Source: Atriophallophorus winterbourni | Lineage: Eukaryota; Platyhelminthes; Trematoda; Plagiorchiida; Microphallidae | Assembly: GCA_013407085.1 (NCBI GenBank) | Contig: JACCGJ010000605.1 | Coordinates: 62,001 to 126,000 of the forward strand | DNA length: 64,000 bases | Direction: 5' to 3' | Shown: positions 38,100 to 48,802 of the stretch, one piece after another | Position numbering within the stretch: position 1 is the stretch's first letter | How the letters are laid out: each line of letters opens with the position of its first letter | The notes under the pieces: generated by a model | The model's database searches: none | What the model was told of the DNA's origin: nothing | Seen by the model: the letters and a program-made list of their open reading frames with translations, nothing else | Position numbers and translations under genes: made by a program

Positions 38100-38288
38100 G
38101 AATCCTGCTTAACTGATTGGATTCCTTACAATAGCAGGATGTGCGCGGTTAGACTGGCTACTAATATTAGACCAAACTCAAAATCTTTTTATGAGAGATG
38201 CTTGTTTATTGTAGCAACTTACGTATGGACTAACACCAATTCTGATGACGAGATGAACGCCTTCTACGACGATCTACACGCTATTTTG
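38100..38288 (+). mobile_element. RTE family B endonuclease fragment
   Basis: The translation carries RMCAVRLATNI and then FYERCLFIVATYVW and MNAFYDDLHAIL, the middle of an APE endonuclease domain of the SR2-like type. It ends where a minus-strand family B copy with a TTA-triplet tail begins (about 38318). Confidence 0.65.
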
Positions 38289-38317
38289 TGACGTGCGAAA
38301 AGCCCCGATATTGTTGT

Positions 38318-39230
38318 CTTATTATTATTATTATTATTATCACACAAGTCTTTACAGACGATGTGCCAACAAGTATACCATGAAGAAGGTACATGATGAG
38401 AGAAAAAGGAAAACAAGACTGGGGGATTTTTTTGTCTGTCTGTTTACACATGCCGTTTTTGATCTTTTTTGTCTTTTTTTGGAATAAGGGAGGGGGGAGG
38501 GTCTTTGATAAACGGGAACACAAGCACGGCAGGATTCTCGCCACTGGTTCCTTTCTTTTGCCATCACACTGAGTGTTATCAGCCACATATCTTCACGCTC
38601 CTTCGGACCCCACCCGGGTAAGCGCGACGTTCCCACGATGGCTAGTGGGTCTGTTAGACGCTCGAAGGTCTTCCGCCAGGTATTCCTTTGTCCGCCACGG
38701 CGACGTTTCCAATCAGGTCCAGCGAGAGCAAAAAGAGCTAGGCGAGGAAGGCGTCGCTCATCCATACGGAGAACGTGCCCCAGCCATCTCAGCTGGCACA
38801 TAGATATATGATCGGAGAGTGGCACAGAGCGATCGCGAGGACTGCCCTCCTGACGTCATTCTTTTTGACTTTCTGTTGCCAGCTTAGACGAGCTATACTC
38901 CGCAGGCAGCGATGATCAAACGTCGATAATCGTTGACTATCGGCTTGTCGCAGCGTCCAAGTCTCGCAGCCATACAGTAGAACTGCTCGTACGGTGGCCT
39001 GGTACACTCTGCCCTTCAAGCGTAATCCAACATCGCGTCGGCGCCACAGATGCCGTAGCCCAGCGAAAGCATGGCGTGCTCTTGCAATCCGTGCTGTGAT
39101 TTCAGCTTCGATATCGCCTCCAGTGGTGATGCAGCTACCTAGGTAAGTGAATCTGTCAGTCACTTCCAGCAGGAGATATGTATGCCAGTCTGGGTCGCTT
39201 AGATATATCTGAATCACAATTAGGTGATAT
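38318..39230 (-). mobile_element. RTE family B, C-terminal half and 3' UTR
   Basis: Two overlapping minus-strand frames (39217-38789 and 38825-38352) cover the region after the reverse transcriptase: FTYLGSCITTGG, then VLLYGCETWTLR, then LRWLGHVLRMDERRLPR and WGPKEREDMWLITLS. This order is diagnostic for SR2/RTE elements. A frameshift near 38800 separates them. The 3' end at the left has a TTA-triplet tail (38320-38341). The 5' part is absent. Confidence 0.85.
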
Positions 39231-39274
39231 ATTCGGTCTTGAAGACCAGCGCACAGGTAGTGGCGAATGGTTCA

Positions 39275-39485
39275 TATATGTATGAATGTATGTATGAAAG
39301 CACAAGCCTGATCCAGGCAAAGTGCCGCACAGTCAGAGACTGCACGTGGGCGATATTACTGTCAGGTTGCCCAGGTCTAGACAGATATGAGGGGGTAAAT
39401 AAAAATAGAAATGGTAGTGAGACTTCAGCGTGTTTCAGCGTGCAGCTCACTACCGTTGGCCAATCAATTTAGCACGATGTTAGCC
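39275..39485 (-). repeat. Dispersed repeat of about 190 bp (RTE 3' end or SINE)
   Basis: The reverse complement of 43340-43552 matches this block closely: GAAAGCACAAGCCTGATCCAGGC..., the CAGGTTGCCCA block, then GTGTTTCAGCGTGCAGCTCACTACCG. A TATG-type tail at 39276-39296 gives the orientation. A third partial copy is at 33600-33720. It has no coding region. Confidence 0.75.
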
Positions 39486-39559
39486 ATACAGCACAGAAAT
39501 ACTGCACGATTGCACATCAGTGCGAATGGTTCACACAATTCTTTACACAATCTCGATTA

Positions 39560-39840
39560 TTCATTAGCAAGAGTGACGAGGAAAGCCCGACAGTGAAAGC
39601 CGCAAGTAAGCTGTCGTACTGACGCCAATCTATTCATTCACAAAACTTGATTGAATGCATGTTTCATTTAAGATGTAGGTACCTCATCCCAGTTTGTTTT
39701 CGCTTACTCTTCTATATAATCTGTAGCTATTCAAGTCCTACCTTCGCCCATCTTTTGCGATTTTACCTTTTTCAAGTTTGTTTGCCAGTTAAGCATTTGG
39801 TACCTGCTAACGGTTTAATACTGTATCTGATGATGATTCG
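39560..39840 (+). mobile_element. RTE family B 3' UTR, tail to tail with the next copy
   Basis: The blocks CGACAGTGAAAGCCGCAAG, GATGTAGGTACCTCATCC and CCAGTTAAGCATTTGGTACC correspond to the 3' UTR of 36090-36395. It ends in CTGATGATGATTCG at about 39835, directly facing the tail of a minus-strand copy. Confidence 0.8.
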
Positions 39841-39844
39841 ATTG

Positions 39845-40755
39845 AGTGTAATCATCATCATCACAGACAGCATTACACCGGCAGCGCGTACCGAATGCTT
39901 AACTGCACACACAACCATGAAAAAGTAAAATCCTAAAAGATGGGGAAGTTCAGTTCAGTTGCCTACACCTCGAATGGAACATGCATTCAAACATGTAACA
40001 GAGACAGTCCTTTCTGACGCCAGAGGTGACCTAGGTTGCGGAATGCTACGGTCACTTTAGAAATGCCTGCCGAGACCTCGTCATCTAACGATGCAGAATT
40101 ATTGATACGACTACCGAGATACACAAAACGATCTACAATTTCAAGCGCCTGATTGTCAAGTAATAAAGTGCTGTTTGATAAGTCGATGTCCTGCATTCCA
40201 AATGCGGGCACAATACCAGATAGCTTGTTCAGTATCGCCTGTGCATCTGTGTACGAATCGAAGAGCAGAACTATATCATCAGCATAATCCAAGTAGAGAA
40301 GCTTGACGCCTGGCATTATCTGAACTCCGAAAGCTGGGGCACCATCGTTGTACAACTCCATAATTGCATCAATTATAAAATTGAACAAAAACGGAGAAAT
40401 CGGGCACCCTTGTCGGACGCCACTTGTGGTGTGCAATTTGCGTGAGATTTCGTTGTAAACCCTAACGCATCCGGATGTATGAGCATAAAGTGCACGTATT
40501 ATGTTGACATACTTTTGCGGAACGCCTTTGCACAGCAAGGTGTTAAACAGGACATTTCGATCTACTGAATCAAATGCTCCTTTGAAGTCTAAAAAGATGG
40601 TTATTGTCGGCTGTCGATAGGTGTGCCGCAGTTCTAAGGTCCGTCGAACAGTAAAATATGGTCGACACAGCCTCTGTCAGGTCGGAAGCCAGCTTGCTGC
40701 TCTCGGATCTGTGTTTCCCTATGCGATGTTAATCTTGTGCTAACTGAATTGGGAG
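39845..40755 (-). mobile_element. RTE family B reverse transcriptase copy with internal deletion
   Basis: The minus-strand frame 40538-39987 carries the conserved blocks GVRQGCPISPFLFNFIIDA and YLDYADDIVLL; the YADD box holds the catalytic aspartates. Upstream, in other frames, a QQAGFRPDRGC block lies near 40700. The frame ends in FRNLGHLWRQKGLS and then jumps straight into the 3' UTR (39990-39845), so the C-terminal domain is deleted. A CATCATCATC tail faces the plus-strand copy to the left. Confidence 0.85.
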
Positions 40756-40759
40756 AGCT

Positions 40760-41064
40760 ATCAGCAAATGTGTAATTAGTGCACTACACTGTTACGCCAA
40801 AACAAGCCTAATCACTAAACTTCCTTTGCAAATAATTTTGTGTGCAATTAGAAGTTGCTATATAAGTATGTAAACGATCAGCAATAGGTTCGCACTGGTA
40901 TTCCCAATTACAAACAGACAATGACAAGATGACGACAGTGAAAGTTGCGGCAAATGTCTTGAGAACGCATTACTTGGCGATTTTCCGGAATTCGTCAAAG
41001 ACGTTACCCATTTCGCTCCCACCCCTCCCAATTTCAATGTCAGTTCGGTTACATTTACTGCGTT
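40760..41064. other. Short spacer, nothing recognised
   Basis: About 300 bases between the family B copy and the next family A 3' end. No exon or element piece is visible. Confidence 0.5.
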
Positions 41065-41193
41065 CAAATAAAAGGGAGAGATGGCCATTTCAGAATCGAA
41101 CTATTTAGTCATTCTACAAGCCGCGGAGCACGAAAACATCATGCACTTGTGATGTATATCCATGGTCGACATCGACCGAAGGAGGCCAACTAA
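41065..41193 (+). mobile_element. RTE family A 3' terminal fragment
   Basis: It matches 54255-54360 of the complete copy: the TTTAGTCATTC word after the stop codon, the GATGTAYATCCATGGTCGAC block, and the CGACCGAAGGAGGCCAAC terminus. Only about 130 bases of the 3' end remain. Confidence 0.8.
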
Positions 41194-41600
41194 CATACAT
41201 TTACTGCTGACCGCGTGAAAAAAGATATTTTACTTCGTACCAATTCGTCAGCAGGAATTGATTATATCACACCGAATGCACTACAAGCAGTCGCTGATAT
41301 CCTTTGTGAAACTCTTGCTTCGTATTTTCAGCGCTTATTAAATACTGCTGAAGTGCTACGCGGCTGGAAGGAAGGAATAATAATGCCAATATTCAAAGGA
41401 AGAAACCGTGGTGACCCAGGGAATTATCGCCCAGTTACATTAACCCATGTACTGTCCAAAATAATGGAGTCAATCATTGCTAAAGATATATTGAATTTAT
41501 TAAAACTTTCGGGTCTTATTACTAGCGAACAACATGGATTTCGTCGAGGCAATTCATGCACCTTCAACTCACTCCTGGCAAGAGACAGTTGGACCAAATT

Positions 41601-42190
41601 TATTATTATTATATTATATTATATTTGCACAATCTGATACAGATATAGTGCCGTTCAACTTAAACAATGAGATGTAAAAAGCGAGAAGGGGGGTACAAAG
41701 CGTTGTCATCGGCATCGTTGAACGTAGGCATGATACTACCCGGTTGCCTACACCGAAGTAGGGGAGATTTCGTTTAGGGGGTCCCACCCCGAGCCTTAAC
41801 CCACAAGGCAGTGGAGCGAGAGAGGTTCGCACCTATCGGTGGCCGGTGACCGACGAAACGGTTCATACGCCCTTTTCTGGGAATTTCCAGTTCGGAGCCC
41901 GATAACCCCGTTGATAGGTTGGTGACTTCAGTTTTTGCCTGTGCACCATACAATGTCCTTGGATAGGACAAGAGGCAGTGACTTTTGGAGCGGCGAGTCA
42001 CATCCGCCGCGTCGTGATGTCATCATTGGATTTTTGTGGCTTTTTATAGGGAGAACGCTTGCCAGGCGAAAACCCACCACCCCCTCAGACACCACCGCCG
42101 AACCTTTCGCTGAGCTCGGAGAACCGAGCCCACCCAGCTGGCACCACGTGGAGGTATTTCGGCAAGCCAGCCGGTATTTCGGCAAGTCAG
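41601..42190 (-). mobile_element. 590-bp insertion of an unnamed repeat, (AAT)n tail
   Basis: The segment is flanked by the 7-base word CCAAATT at 41594-41600 and 42191-42197, so it entered as a unit. It starts at the left with an AT triplet run, which would be the tail of a minus-strand element. The body is G+C-rich. A 20-bp tandem duplication (GGTATTTCGGCAAGYCAGCC) occupies 42153-42192. I see no reverse transcriptase or other known domain. A SINE or a non-coding 3' section of a LINE are both possible. Confidence 0.75.
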
Positions 42191-42656
42191 CCAAATTGGT
42201 TAACGCTGGTTACGGGGTATACCTAATCTACATAGACTTTTACAGAGGCTTTGAAAGAGTTCATCACACGGTACTTCTTTACAAGCTACACGCTCTTGGA
42301 AATGATCCCCCACTCTTAACATGGATAGCAGCATTCCTTAGCTCCAGAACTTTACATGTACGAGTACGCGAGACATATTCCAATTTGATGTACCCCAATG
42401 ACCGTTTCTTGGCACACACCTATATCTTTTGTTCTCCATGACAAAGGTAAAGGAATAAAATCAACATCCCACATGTTCGCAAAATGACATCAAAATACGG
42501 TGCGAGATTTCCGGGTCTACCGACAGTAATGACTTGCAGTCCGTTTTGGATTCATTTTACGACTGGTCGGAGTGGAAACACTTGCCATTTAACAGGGAAA
42601 AATGTCGTGTACTACGGATCCGAAAACAAGGTAACCCCGCCTATACATTGGGCGAT

Positions 42657-43552
42657 CATCATCATCATGAAGCACAAGTCTGGAGACAGACAAAGTGCCA
42701 AGCAATATGAAGCAGGAAGAGCAGATAAGCAAGCGTGTGAAAAAAGGGAAAGCAAGCAAGCGGAATACTCAAAAGCAAATGCGCAAAAAGCAGCTTGTTT
42801 TTGTAGTTTCACTGCATGCGATTTCGTGTTTTTTATATAAAATAATACCAAATAAAAATTATGACATACATAATAAAATACACTGAGGCCACTTACTTCG
42901 GTTTGCAGCCAACTATTAGGTGGAGCTTTTGGACCCCACCCAGGCAAACGAATACGCCAAACTGAGCCTAGCGCTAGAGTGAGTTTCTTCATCCCAACGC
43001 GCCACGTCATAGACTGGCCGTCCGAGCGTTTCTCACAGCTTCTGCCAGGCTCTGCGAATAAGGCGCGGTACGGTAAACGGTGAGTAGGCATTCTTAAAAC
43101 ATGTCCCAACCATCGCAAGCGAGCAAGCATCAGCATTTCTCTCAGTCCGTGGCCACCTGGTCCTAACACCCGCTTGCAGACATCTATATTTGTAGCACGA
43201 TGCTGCCCCCGAATGCGAGCAATCCTACGCAGGCAACGGGTGTCAAAAACAGAAAGCCTTGGGCGATGCACTGTTCATCGTTAACCAACAAGATAGAGAT
43301 CATGGGGTATTGATTCAGAACGACCTAAGATATTCTGTTATGTGCGGCTAACAACGTACTAAATTGATGGGCCGCCGGTAGTGAGCTGCATGCTGAAACA
43401 CGTTTGAGTCTCATTACGATTATCATTTTCTTTCCCTTTTCCATTTTTTATCATATTTGTCTTGGCATGGGCAACCTGACAGCGTCTTAGCCCCCGGTGC
43501 AGTCTATGACTGCGCAGCACTTCGCCTGGATCAGGCTTGTGCTTTCATACAA
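42657..43552. mobile_element. Composite RTE family B insertion, two copies head to head
   Basis: The left part is a minus-strand family B C-terminal region (frame 43271-42612: LRRIARIRGQHRA, then LRWLGHVLRM and LPGWGPKAPP), with a CATCATCATC tail at its left end. The right part (about 43340-43552) is a plus-strand copy of the 190-bp repeat end seen at 39275-39485. Both outer ends are 3' ends and share the ATGAAGCACAAG-type word in inverted orientation. The outer borders carry GAT (42654-42656 and 43553-43555) and fall inside one CR1 codon series. Confidence 0.75.
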
Positions 43553-44095
43553 GATATTCTGCTCAATGAATTAAAGCAGCCAGTGGCGAATCGCAACGCT
43601 GGTCACTTGAAACGTGCGTTCGGCAGCTTTGAATGGAATTTTTCGTCCCTTCAGAATGCGTACGTTCGACTACATTTGAAGAATGCTGTTTCCGGTTGGA
43701 ACCCACGGCTGAAGCGTGACGGACTTAAACTAGAACGGCCTCGACGCCATGCCACAAGGCTGATCAAAGGGCTTGAGCTTTTAGCTAACAAGAAGTCTCA
43801 ACAAATTAAATTAATGTTCAGCAAACTATCGTCAAATCTGCGGGGACCTGATATTGACGTATAGAATACTAATGGAGAAAAAGAATACTCGTATTCGCTT
43901 CTTCACACACGTACTCGTGGCCATCATTTAACTGCCTCCTGTTAACAAAGTAGGTTGAACTGTTGCAAACTCTTTATCGCTGTTCGCATAGCTCAAGCAT
44001 GGAACGATATAACTCTGCGTGGTGTATGCTCCTTTTTTCTTATTTTCAAAGAACGTCTCGATATTCACTTGTTTGTTTTGCTTAATAACGTTTGA

Positions 44096-45539
44096 AATAC
44101 TATACCTTTCTTTACTCCACGATACTTCACTTATTCCGTTTTTTAGGACACGTTCGGCTGGCAAATGAATCCATCAATGCTTTCTTTTCTTCGCCCTTAA
44201 TTAATCACAGGGACTCTCGAATTTTATGTAAAATATCCTGTAGTTAACATTTAAGCGTGCCGCTTATCACAATATATTGACTACTGAACTGAACGAAATT
44301 ACTGAAAATCTACATGTTCTCATCCGTCTAACATGAGGTTAATAAGCATAACATATCAAAAATGAATTAGCGGTTTCGTCAGCTATACAGATTTGGATAA
44401 TTAAATGCTGTAAACGACGGAATACTATCGTTTCTATGAAAAAATAAGCACCAAAAATAAACAAAAGCTGAATGCTCATGTCAAAATATACCAAGTAACT
44501 TGTCAAGATGAAATTATATTAACCGTACAGTTTTGCGCTAACGACATGGAGATAAGTACCAGTCATATGTATACCGTAGTCTGATAAATAAAAATAACAG
44601 CCAATGGCAAAGACTCACAGCCTTACTCTTCAGGAACAAAAATTAGAAGAGATGATATCCAGTTTAAAATTCTTCACGATATGAATCATGGGTGATTTCT
44701 ACTGACAAGCCCAGATAGTAAAGGACCAATAAGTCCTGTCTATACGAAATTCATAACACTGCATAAGCATTATAACCGACAGCTTATCATCCCACAAAAG
44801 ACAATAACTATGCAGAATTTGCTTGACACAAGGCCAGTGAATTCACGCACAAATTCTAAAGAAAAAACTCTCAGTGGTTGATTCGAAACCGAGTAGTTTC
44901 AAGAGATAAATCGAGAAAGAGAATGATTTATATGTTTTTATAAAGATATTCATAAAAAAATAAAATCTAAAATTCTTTTAGCACAAGTAATTAGTTTTAC
45001 AGTTTATAGCAAACGAAAACAGAATGAAGTTTGACTAGCGCGCCAGCGATACTTCAGTCGAGTTCAGTTCAGTTGGCACATAACTGTAAATGGCTGATAA
45101 GCCAATCTAGCATTTAGAATTTATTTCGGTACATACCACTGCCAAAGTTCAGTTCTTTTTTATTTTCTATAGACGGCAGAGGGTTGCCCCGTGCATGGCG
45201 CATAAAATTATCAGTATCAGTATCTGTATCACAGGGCGATAGTCGACCAAGTCGAAACGAGTGCCCAGATTCTTCCGGAGGTGTGCTTGAAAACACTCAC
45301 CACTACCAGGATTGATTCGTAAATAACACAGGCGTGTGTAACTGTGAATGAAAGATGGGAGATGTCTCATCACCGAAAGGTGAGAGTTATGTATGTTACA
45401 TGTCCAATCGAATGAAAAGGCGATGGACAGCAGTTTATTTCCACAAATGCGAAAGAATGAAAGAGAAACTCTTTTTTGTGTTTCAAAATGTTTTTCGAAT
45501 ATGTTTGTGTTTTTTGATCAAAAATGAGGGATTTAGTCT
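44096..45539. other. No gene recognised
   Basis: AT-rich spacer. No supported exon; short open frames at 45114-45594 lack any conserved motif. Confidence 0.45.
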
Positions 45540-46267
45540 TAAAGGTAATGCTCCGGGAAGAACACCTGCCACCGTTCGTCCGGCCCATGTTTGAACGCAA
45601 TTACTGAAGTTGCCAAGATTAGTACTGCGGGAAGTGAGTTCCACGCGTTCACTATACGGATGCTAAAGAAGTGCGTTCTGGATTCGAGCCTGGTGTGCTG
45701 TTTACTTAGCTTAAGACTGTGCCGTCGTGTACCAACCAAAGGAGAGAACCGAAAGAAGTCATCGAATTCGAGACAACTTAATCCTCCTAAGTGAGAAAAG
45801 TCCCAGTGTTAATAGATGATTTTCACAATTGGTGTATGCTAACCCCTTGATCATGCTAGTGGCCAGCTTCTGTACCTTTTCTAGCTGCACGATATCCTTC
45901 TGGTAATACGGCTTCCAAGCCTGGATACAGTATTCTAAATGTGGCCTTACTATTGCCTTGTAGAGGGACAATAGCACCTCAGCTTTTCTGCAAGTGAGGG
46001 CTGAACGTAGTCGAAAGAGTTCGCTCCTGGCCCTTTGAGCTGCAGCAGCACATTGGTCAGCCCACTTAAATTTTGTGGAGACTACGATTCCTACCTCCTT
46101 AGTAGACTTTACCCTACGGAACTCCGTGTGAGCTGAGGGCGTAGACACAATCATGTTGACTGCCAGTGTAGAGCGCAAGTGACTCTTATCTAGGTTAACG
46201 GAAAGGTCCCACTTACCCGCCCATGCTGTTACAGCTTCCACATCACTTATCAGATCGGAGTTATCCG
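45540..46267 (-). mobile_element. CR1-like LINE, C-terminal half
   Basis: Minus-strand frames 46241-45759 and 45739-45539 encode AGKWDLSVNLDKS, VVSTKFKWADQC, VRPHLEYCIQAWKPYYQKD and then THFFSIRIVNAWNSLP, the section after the reverse transcriptase in CR1-type elements. A frameshift near 45750 separates the two frames. The 5' part stops at 46267, where the tail of another CR1 3' UTR begins. Confidence 0.85.
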
Positions 46268-46395
46268 ACCTATCAGAACTCAGAATTCAGAAATTTTTAT
46301 GGCATAAAAAGCGGTAAGCTAACCAATAACCATAGGATAACGAGGAAGTTTTAGTGACAATGTACAATCTTCCCAATATCAATAGGGAAAGCCAC
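46268..46395 (-). mobile_element. CR1-like 3' UTR fragment inserted in another CR1
   Basis: Read on the minus strand this holds the CCTATGGTTATTGGTTAGC and GCTTTTTATGCCAT words of the CR1 3' UTR and ends in three 7-base units (TTCTGAA, TTCTGAG, TTCTGAT) at the left border. It separates the minus-strand copy to the left from the plus-strand copy to the right. Confidence 0.65.
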
Positions 46396-46399
46396 CTAT

Positions 46400-48802
46400 C
46401 GCATGGTTCGTCATAGATTCATCGAGTATAAAATCGATTTAGTGCAGAATGTAAACGATCCTACGAGGATATGCGTCGGACAAGTTCCTTCGGTATGGGA
46501 TTTGATAGTCATGCCCAGATTCTCCGATGTTACGAATTTGTCGATCGAGACCCCTATTGGTTGCAGCGATCACTGTTCTTTATGGTTCGTTTGGAATCGG
46601 GGTCTTCAACCGAGATTACGTACGCATGCCCGGAAAAACTACTGGAAATTAGACACAAAAAGTCTAATCACGTCCACAGACTCGATGGACTGGTCACTCC
46701 CTCCATCAACGAATGTTGATAACTGTTAGTTGGACTTTTTGGGTAAAATCAGATCGCTTGAAAATCATGCCCCATGGATGAATAAAGGATTCCCCGCTAA
46801 GGGAACTCCGTGGTCTTATAACGTTATTCGTAAATACATGAAAGTAAGAAAACGGTTATGGTTTTGTTCTAGTGGATGCACCGATGACTATGGATCCGAC
46901 AAAGTTATCCGCAAAAAGTGCACTTACCCCAAAAGAGAAAAAAAGGCAGAACTATGAAACTCGTTTGGTGGACGAAGCCAACTCGATGCTGAAACGCTTG
47001 TTTGCTTTCATTAGACGTAGAACCAAAGCTTCTCAACGAGTAACTTGCTTCAGATCTATGGGAGGAACATGAAGATGAACGTAAAGCAGTTCTTCTCGCC
47101 GCTCAGTACAATTCAGTTTACACAGAGGAGACGTTTCCAATTGCTCTGCTTCATGAGAGCAGCGCTGAAATGCGGGATATCTCGATCTCGCCAGAGATGG
47201 TGCAGTATTTACTAGAACGACTCGATGTACACGTAGCACCTGGCCGTACGATATACACGTAATGCTGTTAAAGGTATTGCCGAGTATCATACACAAACCA
47301 CTGACGCTAATCTTCAATTTATCCCTGAGATCTGGCAGGTTACCTCAAGATTGAAATTACGGCATTGTCCAACCAATGTATAAGGGCGGTGAAACCAGTG
47401 ATCCGGCTAACTACCGACCGGTTACCCTCACTTCGGTAGTTAAGAAAAATCTGGAACGAATGCTGAAAAACAGATTGAAGATTTTCTCTTTACAACCAGT
47501 CAGCTAACATCTGCTCAGCACAGTTTTACGCCAAGATGATCATGCGCATCTAATCTCATCACTGCTCGCGAGCACTGGTGTGGTAAACTTGATCTGGGTC
47601 ACCCTGTAATCACTGTCTTCATTGACTTCATCGAGGCTTTTGACCGTGTTCCATTTAAACGTCTATTGCTCAAGCTCCGTGCAGGTGGTGTAGAGGGACC
47701 TGTTCTAACTTGGATTAAAGACTTCCTTGTTGACCGTTATACACAGGTCGAGGTTAACGGAGTCAAATCGCAGATTACACGTCCAACTTCCTGGGTTCCT
47801 CAAGGATCTGTTCTCGGCCGGTTACTTTTTGAAGTATATGTTAATGACCTCCCCGACTCATTAAATATGAATTGTCTACTTTTAGCGGATGATCTGAAAG
47901 TTTGGGGTAAAGTAAGCTCTTCTGCTGATTATAAAGTTTTCCAGAACGAATTGAACAAATTGCTTGATTGGACGGTGAAATGGCAGCTTCCTGTGAATCG
48001 AAAGAAATGCGCGGTAATGCTTTTGGGGCCAAGCACGCCTGAAGGTGCTTACTTTCTCGGGGATCATTAACTGAAATGGGTTGATACTGAACGTGACCTG
48101 GGTACAATTATGACTCGGTCGCTTAAATCCAAGAAGGATACGAACAGAAAAGCTGCTGCTGCAAACCACGCATGGTGGGCTATTAGTCGGTCGTTCTCGG
48201 CGATTACTCCACAAATGTTTCGCATTCTTTATTCCACATACGTGAGACTAGTTTTGGAATATGTTTTGCCAGCCACCTATTCAAAAACTAAGGGAGAACG
48301 TTACAAGTGGGAAAGAATGCAAAGGTGGGCTACGAAACGAGTACAAGGATTGGAATCAATTCTTTATTTGGAGAGAGTTCAACGCTTTAACCTCATGTCG
48401 CTCAGTATTCGGCGTGTGCGCTACGACCTGCTGCTAAGTCGTCGCGTATTACTGGGAGCTGGTGGTGACGAACTGCGCGAGCTTTTCCCTCTCGTGACGG
48501 ACTCAATAACCCATGGCCATGCTCTAAAGCTTCAAAAGAGAAGGACGCTACGCATACCACAGGGATTCACGCTGTCAACAACAATTGTTAACTTGTGGAA
48601 TGCACTTTCGGAAGAGGTTATTTCTGCAAGATCTGAAAACCAATTCAAGCAACTAATGGATAAGGTATTGCTTGTAATCACGGCGATGCTGTACAATACT
48701 GGACAGGATTTTTTCAACTGACTTTCTCCTGGACTATAATGCTGATATAAAGAAATGCGGCTTACACGGGCTTGACCCCCTGTCGAAGAAGAAGAAGAAG
48801 AA
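46400..48802 (+). mobile_element. CR1-like LINE, near-complete reverse transcriptase, (GAA)n tail
   Basis: From left to right: end of the endonuclease (GCSDHCSLWF), linker, reverse transcriptase blocks NYRPVTLTSV, ITVFIDFIEAFDRVPF, VPQGSVLGRLLF and LLADDLKVW, thumb region (WQLPVNRKKCAV), and an open C-terminal frame 48110-48721 ending in TIVNLWNALSEEVI. The catalytic box reads LADD where FADD is usual. Several stops and shifts (around 46730, 47340-47520 and 48070) show it is inactive. The 3' end is a perfect (GAA)6 run at 48785-48802. Confidence 0.85.

Larger units (their letters stand above)
41215..44095 (+). mobile_element. CR1-like LINE, split by two nested insertions
   Basis: Coding pieces of one element run in order: reverse transcriptase start (NYRPVTLTHV, GFRRGNSC) at 41215-41600; its middle (YLIYIDFYRGFERVHH) at 42191-42430; the thumb region (KHLPFNREKCRVL) to 42656; the C-terminal region (ATRLIKGLELL) at 43553-43860; and a degraded end (VRIAQAWND, FKERLDIHL) to about 44095. 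The gaps are a 590-bp insertion (41601-42190) with a 7-bp duplication CCAAATT and an 896-bp insertion (42657-43552). Taking out the first makes the frame continuous. Further frameshifts lie after 42430 and 43860. Confidence 0.85.

Noticed and set aside
38573..38803. Plus-strand frame of 76 codons
   Set aside because: Antisense shadow of the RTE family B C-terminal region.
41835..41870. CGAAAC next to a small stem, like half of a hammerhead ribozyme core
   Set aside because: The required CUGAUGA strand is absent before the stem, so the core cannot form. I looked at other CTGATGA words in the window and none has the matching GAAA strand.
41935..42441. 168-codon plus-strand frame
   Set aside because: It fuses the inserted 590-bp unit with the CR1 reverse transcriptase by chance; the border at 42191 lies in the middle of it.
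42612..43271. Long minus-strand frame that looks like a 219-residue protein
   Set aside because: It is an RTE family B C-terminus read through into its 3' UTR and the CR1 host sequence, not a host gene.
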